From Enterococcus villorum (GTDB taxonomy: Bacteria; Bacillota; Bacilli; Lactobacillales; Enterococcaceae): a DNA stretch of 46,337 bases. The DNA lies in the NCBI RefSeq assembly GCF_007990225.1, contig NZ_BJWF01000020.1:1-46337 (forward strand), read 5' to 3'. Within the stretch, counting starts at the first letter, position 1. Each line of letters starts with the position of its first letter. Under the pieces are notes generated by a model that was given only the letters and a program-made list of their open reading frames with translations, searched no databases and had not been told where the DNA came from. Shown piece after piece: positions 1 to 8,123 of the stretch. The position numbers and the translations under genes were made by a program.

Positions 1-2
1 CC

Positions 3-269
3 GAAGAAGAATATTGTATCTTTTACATGGGTACACCTATCTATAGTCTTACTCCCTACGATTATGGTCCTTATTATCATGGTGATTTTTTTAAGGGAGG
101 TATTCCTAATATTAACTATCTAAAAATCAAACAGGGAGTAATCAATAAAATAAAAAAGATAATTGTCACTTATATTATTAACAATTTCTATTATTGGCGC
201 CAAAAATATTCTCCCGCTGATTTTCAATATGAAGCAAAAAAACTAAAAGAAGAATGGAGCTTGGATTAA
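3..269 (+). CDS. 3' end of an unidentified gene (5' end outside window)
   Basis: The reading frame is open from the window edge (residues EEEYCIFY precede the first Met), so this is most likely the C-terminal 88 residues of a longer protein, not an 80-aa gene starting at 27. It is rich in Tyr, Ile and Lys and ends KKLKEEWSLD. I do not recognise a family. The stop codon lies inside a long inverted repeat that acts as a terminator, and the next gene is convergent with only about 25 bases between the two stops. Position next to a frameshifted EndoU lipoprotein could suggest an immunity role, but nothing in the sequence shows that. Confidence 0.5.
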   Translation, partial: EEEYCIFYMGTPIYSLTPYDYGPYYHGDFFKGGIPNINYLKIKQGVINKIKKIIVTYIINNFYYWRQKYSPADFQYEAKKLKEEWSLD

Positions 270-294
270 ATCAAGTTCCATTCTTCTTTTAGTT
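241..294. terminator. Bidirectional terminator between convergent genes
   Basis: An 18-base arm, AACTAAAAGAAGAATGGA, pairs with TCCATTCTTCTTTTAGTT, and inside it CTTG pairs with CAAG around a short loop. T-rich tracts follow in both directions. The left arm is also coding sequence for the last residues of the upstream gene. Confidence 0.85.
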
Positions 295-1447
295 TTATTT
301 TAAGAGAGGATAAGCTGTTGCAAGGGTTTCTTTTCCATTTGCTTTTACATTTAGTTTAACTTCAATCTCAAATCGCCCTCCGCTTTCCAAATTACTAAAC
401 GTATGTTCACCAGGACTAATAGAAGCGGGCTTTTCCATCTCAATAATCCGTTCCACTTCACTAGTGATTTTTTCCGCATTCCAATTATCAGGAAAAACAG
501 TCGAAAGCGGGCCCTTTGTTGTCACGATTTTCCCATCTACTTTATAATAAACTTTAGCCTTATAAGGCATGCCTTCGACTACTTTTCCTTGTGGTTCATA
601 AATGATCCCGCTTTCTTTAGCATAAAAATTAGGATGTTGCGAATGCGCACCAGTTAAAATTGGCTTGCCGTTTTTAGCTGTTTTCACTTCCCCCGCCAGA
701 TGGTTTAAGTTTTTTGTTTGAAAGTACTTCGTCGTTGGTAGTTTTTCCACCAGTAGTTTATTGGGACTGCCAGCTAAAACTGCTTTTTCTTCGGTAGCTA
801 AAACCGCTTTGGCTTGGGCTTCTTCAACTTCAATGACCGCTAAGGTTTCGCCTGCTTCCACTGATTTTAACAAGGAGCGCATTTCTCCCCAAGGCAGACA
901 CATGGCGACTCCAGCTGGCAAATTGCATTTTATACACTTCATTTAAGGTAGGAGAGGACTCTGGATCATCTAGAAGTTCAGATAATAACGAAGCCCCTTC
1001 ACGGAAACTCTTTTTTTTCGTCAACCGATACAGTTGATTAACCGCCTCTGAACGAACTTCTTCCTTTAAATACGGACGTGAAAACTCAGCAAAAGCTGTA
1101 GCTTGCACAATGGGCGAAATGGCTGCTAATGCAAAGCGTGTGCTTAAAGGAAAAATCGAATTGGCGCCATACATGAGGTCTAAATAATCCGAAAGAATCA
1201 AATTATCAAAAACATTGTGCCCACTTTTTAACGATTGAAATCCTTTGTCCGAAGTTTCTGAATCAAACGCTACCCTTTCAGAAGGAGAAAGACCCAAGTT
1301 TTTTACTTGTTTATGAATGACAGGGTAAACTTTTGCTTCTTGTAAAGTTCGTTCAGAAGCTAAAGCCATCCATGTTGGTTGACAAGCCGAAACGAGTAAG
1401 AGAATCACTGAAAATAAACCAAACCATCTTTTTGTCCACTTTTTCAT
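295..1447 (-). pseudogene. Lipoprotein with C-terminal EndoU-type ribonuclease domain, frameshifted
   Basis: Two overlapping reading frames (1447 to 830 and 942 to 295) make one protein of about 383 residues if a +1 shift is corrected. The first frame starts MKKWTKRWFGLF and has a lipobox (VSAC), so it would be a lipid-anchored surface protein. The second carries features of bacterial EndoU nucleases: His in NHLAGEV, His in LTGAHSQHP, Lys in VTTKGPLSTVFPDNW, and a C-terminal strand ending TLATAYPLL. Toxins of this class cleave RNA. The second frame is blocked by TAA just before its first ATG and has no ribosome site, so it is not an independent gene. Removing one A from the AAAA run (complement of 865-868) gives LLVKSVEAGETLAV in one frame. 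A sequencing error is possible. EndoU assignment is by motif only. Confidence 0.7.
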
Positions 1448-1669
1448 TTGTTTACGCCTTTTCTTTTGATGCCTTGAGTATACAAAAGAAAGAAAGCGCT
1501 TTATATATAGTTTTCATTTTTTCTCTCACCTAAATTTTCTAAAAATAGAAAAAATAGGAGCGATAAAAATAATAATTTTGCGTACTTTTTTATTTTCCCC
1601 TTTTAATACCCCTTTTCCCAATTAAACACACTCCCCTTTAGTCACTATCAAAAAGAAAAGAGGATACAA

Positions 1670-1837
1670 ATGGAAACATATACTAATCATTCTTCACATT
1701 TTTTGATGTTCGCCTCAGTTTTAAAAAGGGCGTGTTTTACTTTTCTCGTATGTTCGCTTAAAAGAAGAAAAACACAAGTGGGATTCTTTTTTCTTAGCTT
1801 TTCTCACGGAATTTCTTTGCAGAATAAGTTTACCTGA
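1670..1837 (+). CDS. Possible 55-aa small protein in intergenic DNA
   Basis: An ATG preceded by AGAGG at 6 bases opens a 55-residue frame starting METYTNHSSHFLMF and containing a Cys/Phe-rich stretch followed by KRRK. I do not recognise it. The good ribosome-binding site is the only positive sign; amino-acid composition is unconvincing and no clear promoter is seen. The rest of this roughly 600-base gap holds a degenerate hairpin repeat and a terminator. Confidence 0.25.
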   Translation: METYTNHSSHFLMFASVLKRACFTFLVCSLKRRKTQVGFFFLSFSHGISLQNKFT

Positions 1838-1878
1838 CTATATGTAAGGAAAGATGGAGGATGAAATTTAAAATAGTA

Positions 1879-1993
1879 TAAACGGGGTTCAAGTAGCAAC
1901 TTCTATACAATAAGCACTAAATTCCCAAAATATGAGGAGATATTTTAAAAATTTATCTTTTATTCGCTGAAGATAACCCTACTTTCATGACCT
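1879..1993 (+). repeat. Degenerate copy of the 117-bp hairpin repeat
   Basis: It starts TAAACGGGGTTC and ends TTTCATGACCT, a diverged version of the ends TAAACGGTGTTC / TTTCACGACCTC seen in seven other copies. The central part (AAAATATGAGGAGATATTTT) and the arms keep the same layout, closest to the copies at 12107 and 30218. Mutations in both conserved ends suggest an old, inactive copy. Confidence 0.8.
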
Positions 1994-2036
1994 TTCCACG
2001 GTATTTAAAGTGCTAATCGTTGACACCAATACAAAA

Positions 2037-2068
2037 AATCTCAAAACAAGAGAAATTGTTTTGAGATT
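2037..2068 (-). terminator. Intrinsic terminator after the NdpA-like gene
   Basis: A 13-bp perfect stem, AATCTCAAAACAA with TTGTTTTGAGATT, is closed by a 6-base loop. T runs follow on both strands, so it can work in both directions. It sits downstream of the nucleoid-associated protein gene on the minus strand. Confidence 0.85.
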
Positions 2069-2075
2069 TTCTTTT

Positions 2076-2160
2076 TTACTGTGCTTGAGATGGCTTGTTG
2101 CCTTTTAATAATTGATAAGCGATCAGGTACCCTTTTCACCAAACGAATCACTCGTTTCAT
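2076..2160 (-). pseudogene. Small ORF after ndpA, probably frameshifted
   Basis: An ATG 7 bases after the NdpA-like stop, with a weak AGGA site, starts MKRVIRLVKR. In that frame translation would run to 2041, straight through the terminator stem. In the neighbouring frame the sequence reads GYLIAYQLLKGNKPSQAQ and stops neatly before the terminator, which looks more like real protein. A one-base change in the AAAAGGG run would join the two into a peptide of about 28 residues. I do not know the family. Confidence 0.35.
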
Positions 2161-2167
2161 TTTGATC

Positions 2168-3172
2168 CTACAAACGATTTAATACTTCCTCCACATTTTT
2201 GATCATTACTGAAATCGTTCCATCTGGATTATTTACAAATTCAATTAAATCGGGGTTACGATAAACATCTACAGGTACAATCAGTTCAATTCCGTTAGAC
2301 AATTTAAACTTTTGTTTGCCAAATTTTTTCTCAGAAATTTCTTGCACTTCTTTGACTGGTGGGGCTTCGACTACAAAGCCTTGTTCTTTTACTTCTTCTT
2401 GAAAGGCCAGCTTAGCTGTGATATTTTCTTTAAACACTTTCTCAGCAATCATTTCATGATCCAGTCTTCCTTTTTCTTCAATCGTGTCGTAAACTGCTTC
2501 TTTCAAATCAGCCACAAGATCAAATTCTTCTGTTTCAAATTTTTTCCCTAAACTTTTAGCTACTTTTTGAATCACTTTGACATTTTCTTCAAGTGAAGGT
2601 GCGGGTACACTCTCGATCACTCTACCAGAAAAATAAAGTTCTTTTTTCCCAGAAAACTCATATTTTTTTTCAATCAATTCATAAGTCAGATTAGTTAAAT
2701 CAACTGCAAAAGCTTCATCTGCTTTTTGAGATTTAGACCCCAAGATCGCTCGATTTAATATCAAGCGATTATCAATTCCTGCTTCATCTGCCTCTACAAA
2801 GTGAGTATATGATTCACGATAATTGACTTTTAGCAAAGCCAGATACATGATCGTATCTACTTCGTATAATACGACGAACACATCTGCACTTGGTGCCTCT
2901 TCACTTTGTTGATAAATCTCAAACCAGCGTTGAACAATGCCTTCGCTGGCTTCAACAAAATGTTCTTGACAATTTTGCAATTGTTGAGCTATCACACTGT
3001 CAGGTGTTAATTGACCTGTTTTCGTTTGGGCAGAAGAAATTTTTTGAATTTTCTTTTGTAGAAAATCACGAATAAATTCCTTCGTTAAATCCAATTCTTT
3101 TTGAGAAAATACAGGAGATCCTGTTTCACGATCAATAATATGCAAAATGGCTTTTTTTAAATAAATATCCAT
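2168..3172 (-). CDS. Nucleoid-associated protein, NdpA/YejK family
   Basis: The 334-residue product matches the usual size of the 37-kDa nucleoid-associated protein family (E. coli YejK is about 335 aa). It starts MDIYLKKAILHIIDRETG and shows the family's alternating layout: an N-terminal domain with FVVLYEVDTIMYLALLKVNYRES, a Glu/Lys-rich middle, and a C-terminal beta-rich part (FKLSNGIELIVPVDVY). Members bind the nucleoid and are cytoplasmic; their exact job in Gram-positives is unclear. Transcribed away from the neighbouring aldo/keto reductase gene, with about 170 bases between the two starts. Confidence 0.8.
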   Translation of the reverse strand: MDIYLKKAILHIIDRETGSPVFSQKELDLTKEFIRDFLQKKIQKISSAQTKTGQLTPDSVIAQQLQNCQEHFVEASEGIVQRWFEIYQQSEEAPSADVFVVLYEVDTIMYLALLKVNYRESYTHFVEADEAGIDNRLILNRAILGSKSQKADEAFAVDLTNLTYELIEKKYEFSGKKELYFSGRVIESVPAPSLEENVKVIQKVAKSLGKKFETEEFDLVADLKEAVYDTIEEKGRLDHEMIAEKVFKENITAKLAFQEEVKEQGFVVEAPPVKEVQEISEKKFGKQKFKLSNGIELIVPVDVYRNPDLIEFVNNPDGTISVMIKNVEEVLNRL

Positions 3173-3342
3173 ATTCTCATTCCCTTCTGATTTAGTTTAC
3201 GGAAAATAGTAAAAAAATACCAGAACGAAAATCATTTTTCTTCGTTTTTGATAAAAAAACTACGTTATTAAACAAAATGGATTCTTTTTTTTTTAAAATG
3301 CGCTACACTTAACTGTGAACTAAAAATTAAGGAGTTGAAAAT

Positions 3343-4194
3343 ATGAATTCATTAACAAATACGTATCGTTTATCAAATGGTTACGAGATTCCTATTGTAG
3401 GTTTTGGCACTTGGCAAACGCCAGATGGAGATGTCGCTGTTTCTTCTGTTAAAAAGGCATTAACAGCTGGTTATCGCCATATTGACACTGCACAAGGTTA
3501 TAAAAATGAAGAAAGTGTCGGTCAAGCTATCAAAGAAAGTGGCATTCCTAGAGAAGAAATTTTTCTAACTACCAAACTATGGAACGCCAATCACAGCTAT
3601 GATTTAGTCATGTCTTCTTTTGAAGAATCCCTACAAAAACTTCAAACTGACTATCTTGATCTCTTTTTGATTCATTGGCCTAATCCTGTGGCTTTTCGTG
3701 AAAACTGGGAAGAAGCAAATGCTCAAACTTGGCGTGCTTTTGAAGAACTATATGAAGCTGGGAAAATCAAAGCAATCGGTGTCAGCAATTTCTTACCCCA
3801 TCATTTAGATGCACTAGCGAAGACAGCGAAGATCATGCCAATGGTCAACCAAATTTTCTTAGCGCCAGGTGAATTACAACCTGAAGTGGTCGATTACGCT
3901 AAAAAACACGACATGATTCTTGAAGCTTATAGCCCACTAGGTACAGGAAAAATATTTGATGTGCCAGAAATGCAAGAAATTGCTAAAGCTCATGAGAAAA
4001 GCATTGCTCAGGTTGCTTTACGCTGGTCGTTGCAACATGGCTTCTTACCCCTTCCTAAATCGGTGACACCTAGTCGCATTAAAGAAAATACGGAGTTATT
4101 TGATTTTGAACTTTCTGAAGATGAGATGAAGCAAATTGATCAATTGGATGGCGTAGTTGGAAAAGCTAAAAATCCTGATACCGCACAATTTTAA
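3343..4194 (+). CDS. Aldo/keto reductase (2,5-diketogluconate reductase-like)
   Basis: A 283-residue cytoplasmic NADPH-dependent oxidoreductase with the full AKR signature: Asp and Tyr of HIDTAQGYKNEESVG, Lys of LTTKLWN and His of LIHWPNP form the catalytic tetrad. The C-terminal LPLPKSVTPSRIKEN is the cofactor-binding signature of this family. The substrate cannot be told from sequence. The start is set by AAGGAG about 8 bases upstream of the ATG. A small hypothetical gene follows after 20 bases and is probably co-transcribed; both end at a strong terminator. Confidence 0.92.
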   Translation: MNSLTNTYRLSNGYEIPIVGFGTWQTPDGDVAVSSVKKALTAGYRHIDTAQGYKNEESVGQAIKESGIPREEIFLTTKLWNANHSYDLVMSSFEESLQKLQTDYLDLFLIHWPNPVAFRENWEEANAQTWRAFEELYEAGKIKAIGVSNFLPHHLDALAKTAKIMPMVNQIFLAPGELQPEVVDYAKKHDMILEAYSPLGTGKIFDVPEMQEIAKAHEKSIAQVALRWSLQHGFLPLPKSVTPSRIKENTELFDFELSEDEMKQIDQLDGVVGKAKNPDTAQF

Positions 4195-4214
4195 TTGAAG
4201 GAAGCTGGATAAAC

Positions 4215-4466
4215 ATGAAACCGATTGAACGCTTAAACGCACTTTCTGACGAGATCACTCGTACTTTTCACTCTGATTTTATCTTTTTAATCAGTCCAGA
4301 CAAGGTTCAACATTTTCCAGCACGTAACTGGACGCATGATCAAAAGATAGGAGAACTGGTCAACCGATTCGATCATTCCCTTATGACGACAACATGGCAA
4401 GGGCATGAAGTGATTTACTCACCAGATTTGACAGTTTTTGCTTTAATTCCTCACAAAAATAATTAA
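4215..4466 (+). CDS. Hypothetical 83-aa protein downstream of AKR
   Basis: A small soluble protein starting MKPIERLNALSDEITRTFHSDFIFLISPDK. It has no signal peptide or membrane segment and no motif I recognise; several His, Trp and Asp residues occur in RNWTHDQKIG and TTTWQGHEVIYSPD. It starts 20 bases after the aldo/keto reductase stop with a GGAAGC site, so it is likely in the same transcript. Function unknown. Confidence 0.65.
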   Translation: MKPIERLNALSDEITRTFHSDFIFLISPDKVQHFPARNWTHDQKIGELVNRFDHSLMTTTWQGHEVIYSPDLTVFALIPHKNN

Positions 4467-4500
4467 AAATGATCATTTAGAACCATTTATTCTGATTTGT

Positions 4501-4546
4501 CTACCTGCATTAAGTAAGTTGTTTTACTTGATGCAGGTAGTTTTTG
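4501..4546 (+). terminator. Terminator of the AKR operon
   Basis: CTACCTGCATTAAGTAA pairs with TTACTTGATGCAGGTAG, allowing one mismatch, and is followed by TTTTTG. It ends the two-gene transcript. Confidence 0.9.
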
Positions 4547-4672
4547 TTTGATCCTTGGCTTTTATGATTGTCCTAACATTGCACCATTTGAAGTTTTTTT
4601 GATAATTTTCGTTAAAAAAGTTGTTTTTTTCATTATTAAACAGCATATATATAAGTTTTTTTCGTTTAATCC

Positions 4673-4701
4673 TTTTCAATTCTCTTTTTTTTTCTTATAA
4701 T
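4673..4701 (+). promoter_or_regulatory. Promoter of the 238-aa hypothetical gene
   Basis: A TATAAT -10 box lies 17 bases after a weak TTTTCA -35 box. The ribosome site AAGGAGAG then sits 5 bases before the ATG at 4731. Confidence 0.6.
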
Positions 4702-4730
4702 CGTAAAGGTATGAGCGAAGGAGAGAACTT

Positions 4731-5447
4731 ATGAAGAAAAAACAAAAACAAAAATTACTTAAACAATTCCGTCCTTCTTTAGATGGAATCAGAAATCAAT
4801 TATTTCATTCATTAGAAGATGAAAGCTTACGTCGCTATGGATTACCATTACAAGTGATGCTTGATCCAAAAGATCGAAAAATCTTAACCATCGGCTTAGC
4901 AGGTAAGACAAATGAAGACACACGCATCAATGTCCCGATTGATGATAACTTTACGACTGTCTTGAAACGTATTCGTTCAGGAGAAAAAGGTATCTTTGAA
5001 CGTTTCCGTGACAATTTATTGATTGAAATTGTTTCTTACTGGAATGATCAACGTCTTAAAAACGATGAACCTACAGCTCAAACAGTTTCTACGCCAGTAG
5101 CTGAAACAGCTGTTAAAGAAACAAAACCTGCTGAAACAACAAAATCAGTGGATGAAGAAAAAGCGAACACTACTGAAAATCAACGCTCAACAGACTCTGT
5201 CGCTTTAAACTTTGCTGATTTCTCTCAAGCAGTAGCTGAATATCCAAAATTCTATGCAGAAAAAGATGTGAGTGCTGCCATCATTTATGAAAAAACTGCA
5301 GAGGCACCACGCAAATTAGCTGAAATTTCTATGACAGAAGAAAATAAATTTACTATCGAAAAAGCGTTAGAACGCAAATACAAAGTAAAACTTACTTTGA
5401 TTCCATTGATTGAACAATTTGCTGCAACTGCTCTTAAAGAAAGATAA
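4731..5447 (+). CDS. Hypothetical 238-aa protein, two domains joined by a linker
   Basis: The product begins with a very basic stretch (MKKKQKQKLLKQF) and has no signal peptide. Residues up to about 120 form one globular-looking part (LQVMLDPKDRKILTIGLAG). A low-complexity Thr/Glu/Ala/Lys linker follows at about 120-160. A second part from about 165 has FADFSQAVAEYPKFYAEKD and a C-terminal ELALERKYKV-like helix. I do not recognise the family. It has its own promoter, ribosome site and terminator, so it is a single-gene unit, and codon use looks native. A nucleic-acid-binding role is possible from the basic N-terminus but is speculation. Confidence 0.7.
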   Translation: MKKKQKQKLLKQFRPSLDGIRNQLFHSLEDESLRRYGLPLQVMLDPKDRKILTIGLAGKTNEDTRINVPIDDNFTTVLKRIRSGEKGIFERFRDNLLIEIVSYWNDQRLKNDEPTAQTVSTPVAETAVKETKPAETTKSVDEEKANTTENQRSTDSVALNFADFSQAVAEYPKFYAEKDVSAAIIYEKTAEAPRKLAEISMTEENKFTIEKALERKYKVKLTLIPLIEQFAATALKER

Positions 5448-5486
5448 CAGTATTCTTAGGCTTTTTAAAAAATTTAAACGAAAAAA

Positions 5487-5513
5487 GGAGTGGAACTACA
5501 CCACTCCTTTTTT
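5487..5513 (+). terminator. Intrinsic terminator
   Basis: GGAGTGG pairs with CCACTCC across a 7-base loop, with A6 before and T6 after, so it can function in both directions. Confidence 0.9.
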
Positions 5514-5652
5514 CATCTCCTATCAAGAAAATGAACTATCTTTTCAGCTCCATTTATGTTAAGTTGCTAACCAAAAAAGTGAGAATAAACTCCTAATTCA
5601 TAAATCACTTTAGTAAGTATAATCACAAAAACCAAAGATAATAGAACTAATA

Positions 5653-6342
5653 TTATTTTTTGCTTTTTCGTGAATAGCGGATGTTTTTTTTCCTTGGGTT
5701 GTTTTTTACCTGAAAAACTGAGGGGATAAAAGAAATGCACCCCACATAAGAAAGAAATACCACCAGCGCACTAAGCGCAAAGCCAGCTAAAATATCGCTA
5801 GGGTAATGAACTCTTAAATAAATTCTAGTACATGCAATAAGAAGTGGATAACCTGTTAAAATCAAAGCTATTCGCCTCACCTTTCGTCGATCCCAAAGAA
5901 CAGAAAGCGAGAGAATAACTGAGAGAAAAAACGCAAAGGCTAACAAAGAATGCCCACTAGGAAAAGAATAACTGGTACGGGTTTCGACTTGCCACACATC
6001 AGGTCTAGTTCTGGCTATTACATTTTTTAAGATATAACCAGCACCACTAACAGCAAGGATGTTAAAAACGTTCCAAAGTGCCAATAAATGATAATTCTTT
6101 TTCCATACATATATGGCAAAGAAAAATGCTAATCCTAATGTTGGTCCAATTGTTGCTAATTTTGCAAAATAGCGAACGATCGTTGTTATTATTTGATTTT
6201 GTGGCCACGCGAATGTTGTATAAATGGCAGAATCCATTTTCTTAAACCATAAAGGATTGATTTTCACGCATAAAATTAATCCTATGAGAATACTCAATGC
6301 AACTACTGACAAAATCAGTGGTATTTTTCGATCATTCTTCAT
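5653..6342 (-). CDS. PAP2-family membrane phosphatase
   Basis: A 229-residue membrane protein with about six hydrophobic segments and the three phosphatase motifs of the type 2 phosphatidic acid phosphatase family: KNVIARTRP, FPSGHS and RIYLRVHYPSD. Members dephosphorylate lipid phosphates or undecaprenyl pyrophosphate at the outer membrane face. The start is taken at Met 6342 because AGAAAGGAAG lies 7 bases upstream; a longer frame to a TTG at 6402 has no ribosome site and overlaps the previous gene. It follows a broken RodA/FtsW-like gene with a 37-base gap and is probably in the same Mg2+-responsive transcript. The C-terminus is strongly basic (KNNPRKKNIRYSRKSKK). Confidence 0.88.
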   Translation of the reverse strand: MKNDRKIPLILSVVALSILIGLILCVKINPLWFKKMDSAIYTTFAWPQNQIITTIVRYFAKLATIGPTLGLAFFFAIYVWKKNYHLLALWNVFNILAVSGAGYILKNVIARTRPDVWQVETRTSYSFPSGHSLLAFAFFLSVILSLSVLWDRRKVRRIALILTGYPLLIACTRIYLRVHYPSDILAGFALSALVVFLSYVGCISFIPSVFQVKNNPRKKNIRYSRKSKK

Positions 6343-6379
6343 AAATAACTTCCTTTCTACTCTTATATCTACCTGCTTT

Positions 6380-7519
6380 TTACTGGGATTTTTTAAATCC
6401 AAGTATCATTCCTAGCCCACACCCCAAAATAATCAGCGATGTTCCTCCTTGGCTCAGAAATGGTAAAGGAATACCAGTTAAAGGAAGTAACCCAATAGAT
6501 GCACCGATATTTTCCACGATTTGAAACAACAATCCAAATACCCATACGATCGCAAGATATAGATTTCCTTTATTATTGGTTTGGATAGCAGTATAGATCA
6601 CTTGATAGAAGAGATAAAAATATAAAAAGACAACCGTCACACTACCTAAAAAGCCAAATGTTTCGGCAATTACTGTAAAAACCATATCTGATTCACGAAC
6701 AGGCACATAAATGGCTGGGATTTCTGCTGGTCTACCGCTAAATCCACCTGCGCTAACAGACAACAAACTTTGTGCTTGTTGTTAACCAATAGACTGACTG
6801 TAAGCAAATGGGTCGATCCATGCTCTAACTCGATCCAATTGATAAGTTTTAAAATTGAGTCCATAAAGAATTTGATTGCCGTATTCAGTAAAAACTAAAC
6901 AAATTAATAGAACACCTATGATGAATAAAATGCCAGAACAAATGGCTAAAATTTTCCAGTGGACACCTGCGATCATAAAGAGCGCGCCTAAACAAATAAT
7001 AAATACTAAGCTCGTTCCAAAATCCTTTTGCATATACATCAATAAAAAAGTGGGTAAACTAATCAACAGTATATTCATCACATACTTAAGATCGGATTTA
7101 ACCGTCCGTTCACTGACTTTTTTTTCATAATGCAAAGTAAAATAGACAATGACTAGAGCAAACGTTAACTTGACTAATTCGGAAGGCTGAAAAGAAAAGC
7201 TTCCTATTCTTAGCCAACGTTTCGTCCCCGTCAATTGATACATCACCGGATCATAAAACTTATACAATAAGCTCATAATAGCTAATGAAACTACATAAAA
7301 ATAAGGAGATAAACGTAATAGTAATGCGGTTTTTATTTTTTGGGTCAGAAACAATAAGCCCAAAGAAGCCACACAAAAGATAATCTGCTTCAAAACAATA
7401 TGTTGATAGGATACCTGATCATAGACTGCTGCGCCATACTGCACACCAATACTTAATAAATAAAAGAGAAAAATCGGCAAAAACAATGCATAATTAAACT
7501 CAAATGATTTTGACTTCAC
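6380..7519 (-). pseudogene. RodA/FtsW/SpoVE (SEDS) family protein, in-frame stop
   Basis: SEDS proteins polymerise peptidoglycan glycan strands from lipid II. Two fragments lie in the same frame, separated by a single TAA at 6782-6784: the first ends RVRAWIDPFAYSQSIG and the next reads QQAQSLLSVSAGGFSGRPAE, which is continuous with the family where a Tyr is expected after SIG. Read through, the protein is about 379 residues, normal for RodA. The truncated product keeps about seven membrane segments but loses the loop VPVRESDMVFTVIAE with the conserved Asp needed for polymerase activity, and the final PLPFLSQGGTS segment. The GTG start at 7519 follows AGAGGTG by 6 bases. The M-box element lies upstream and the PAP2 gene downstream. 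Confidence 0.85.
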
Positions 7520-7724
7520 AAACAACACCTCTTAAATGAAAATATTAATTAGTTGTCATAAGCACTTGTTACGACATGACTAAAACATCTGTTATTAACT
7601 AACCTTCCTCTCCCATCTTCTCTAATTAGGCGAAAAGTATTTCACATGAGGAGAAATAAAAAAATAGCTTAGTCAAACAATGCCATGATTTATTTTCAAG
7701 TAAATGGTGTAAATAGCCAATTCC

Positions 7725-7780
7725 AAAAAATAAGCCGAAAATTCACAAAAATCAATGATGATTTTTAGAAGTTTCGGCTT
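7725..7780 (-). terminator. Terminator of the M-box riboswitch
   Basis: On the minus strand AAGCCGAAA pairs with TTTCGGCTT, with an inner stem TGATTTTT / AAAAATCA... around a 4-base loop, followed by T6. It lies directly after the aptamer and about 205 bases before the RodA-like start, the expected place for a riboswitch expression platform. Confidence 0.85.
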
Positions 7781-7789
7781 ATGTCTTAA

Positions 7790-7967
7790 AGTTGTGTCCA
7801 TCAACAACTGTCTCATCGTGTGAGTTTTGACACTAAACAACGTAAAGAATCTCTCTTAGCTATCTTATGAAGAGCCTTAATTCGACAATTCCTGTTTTAC
7901 ACATTGGCGTCTTTCGACGTTTCTGCGCAATAGCCTATGTTTGTTTAGGAGTCTCGCCTAACAAGTA
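7790..7967 (-). promoter_or_regulatory. M-box (ykoK leader) Mg2+-sensing riboswitch
   Basis: Read on the minus strand, this leader has the conserved blocks of the M-box in order: GTTAGGCGAGACTCCT, then CATAGGCTATTGCGCAGAAA, GTCGAAAGACGCCAATG, ACAGGAATTGTCG, AATTAAGGC and AGTGTCAAAACTC. The usual CCCA/UGGG pairing is replaced by GCGCA/TGTGT, which still pairs with wobbles. M-box RNAs bind Mg2+ and switch downstream genes off when it is plentiful; usual targets are Mg2+ transporters. Here the next genes are a RodA-like gene and a PAP2 phosphatase. A matched promoter and a terminator frame the element. Identification is from remembered consensus, without a covariance-model search. Confidence 0.85.
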
Positions 7968-7982
7968 TTTGAATTTTAAAAA

Positions 7983-8011
7983 AGTATAACGTTTAACCAA
8001 AGATTTCACAA
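7983..8011 (-). promoter_or_regulatory. Promoter of the M-box/RodA/PAP2 transcript
   Basis: On the minus strand TTGTGA (8006-8011) and TATACT (7983-7988) are 17 bases apart. Transcription would start near 7976, about ten bases before the first conserved M-box block. Confidence 0.75.
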
Positions 8012-8123
8012 GGGTATTTAAAGGAAAGCTCGAAAAAATTTAGGCTTATTTAACCATTTCCTAAGCTTCCCACAAAAAACTACAAAAGAGAAGATCGAAT
8101 TAACAAAGGGTAATTCATTCTTT

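Noticed and set aside
6343-6402. Longer N-terminus of the PAP2 protein
   Set aside because: It would use a TTG without a ribosome site and overlap the preceding gene, while the internal ATG has a good site.
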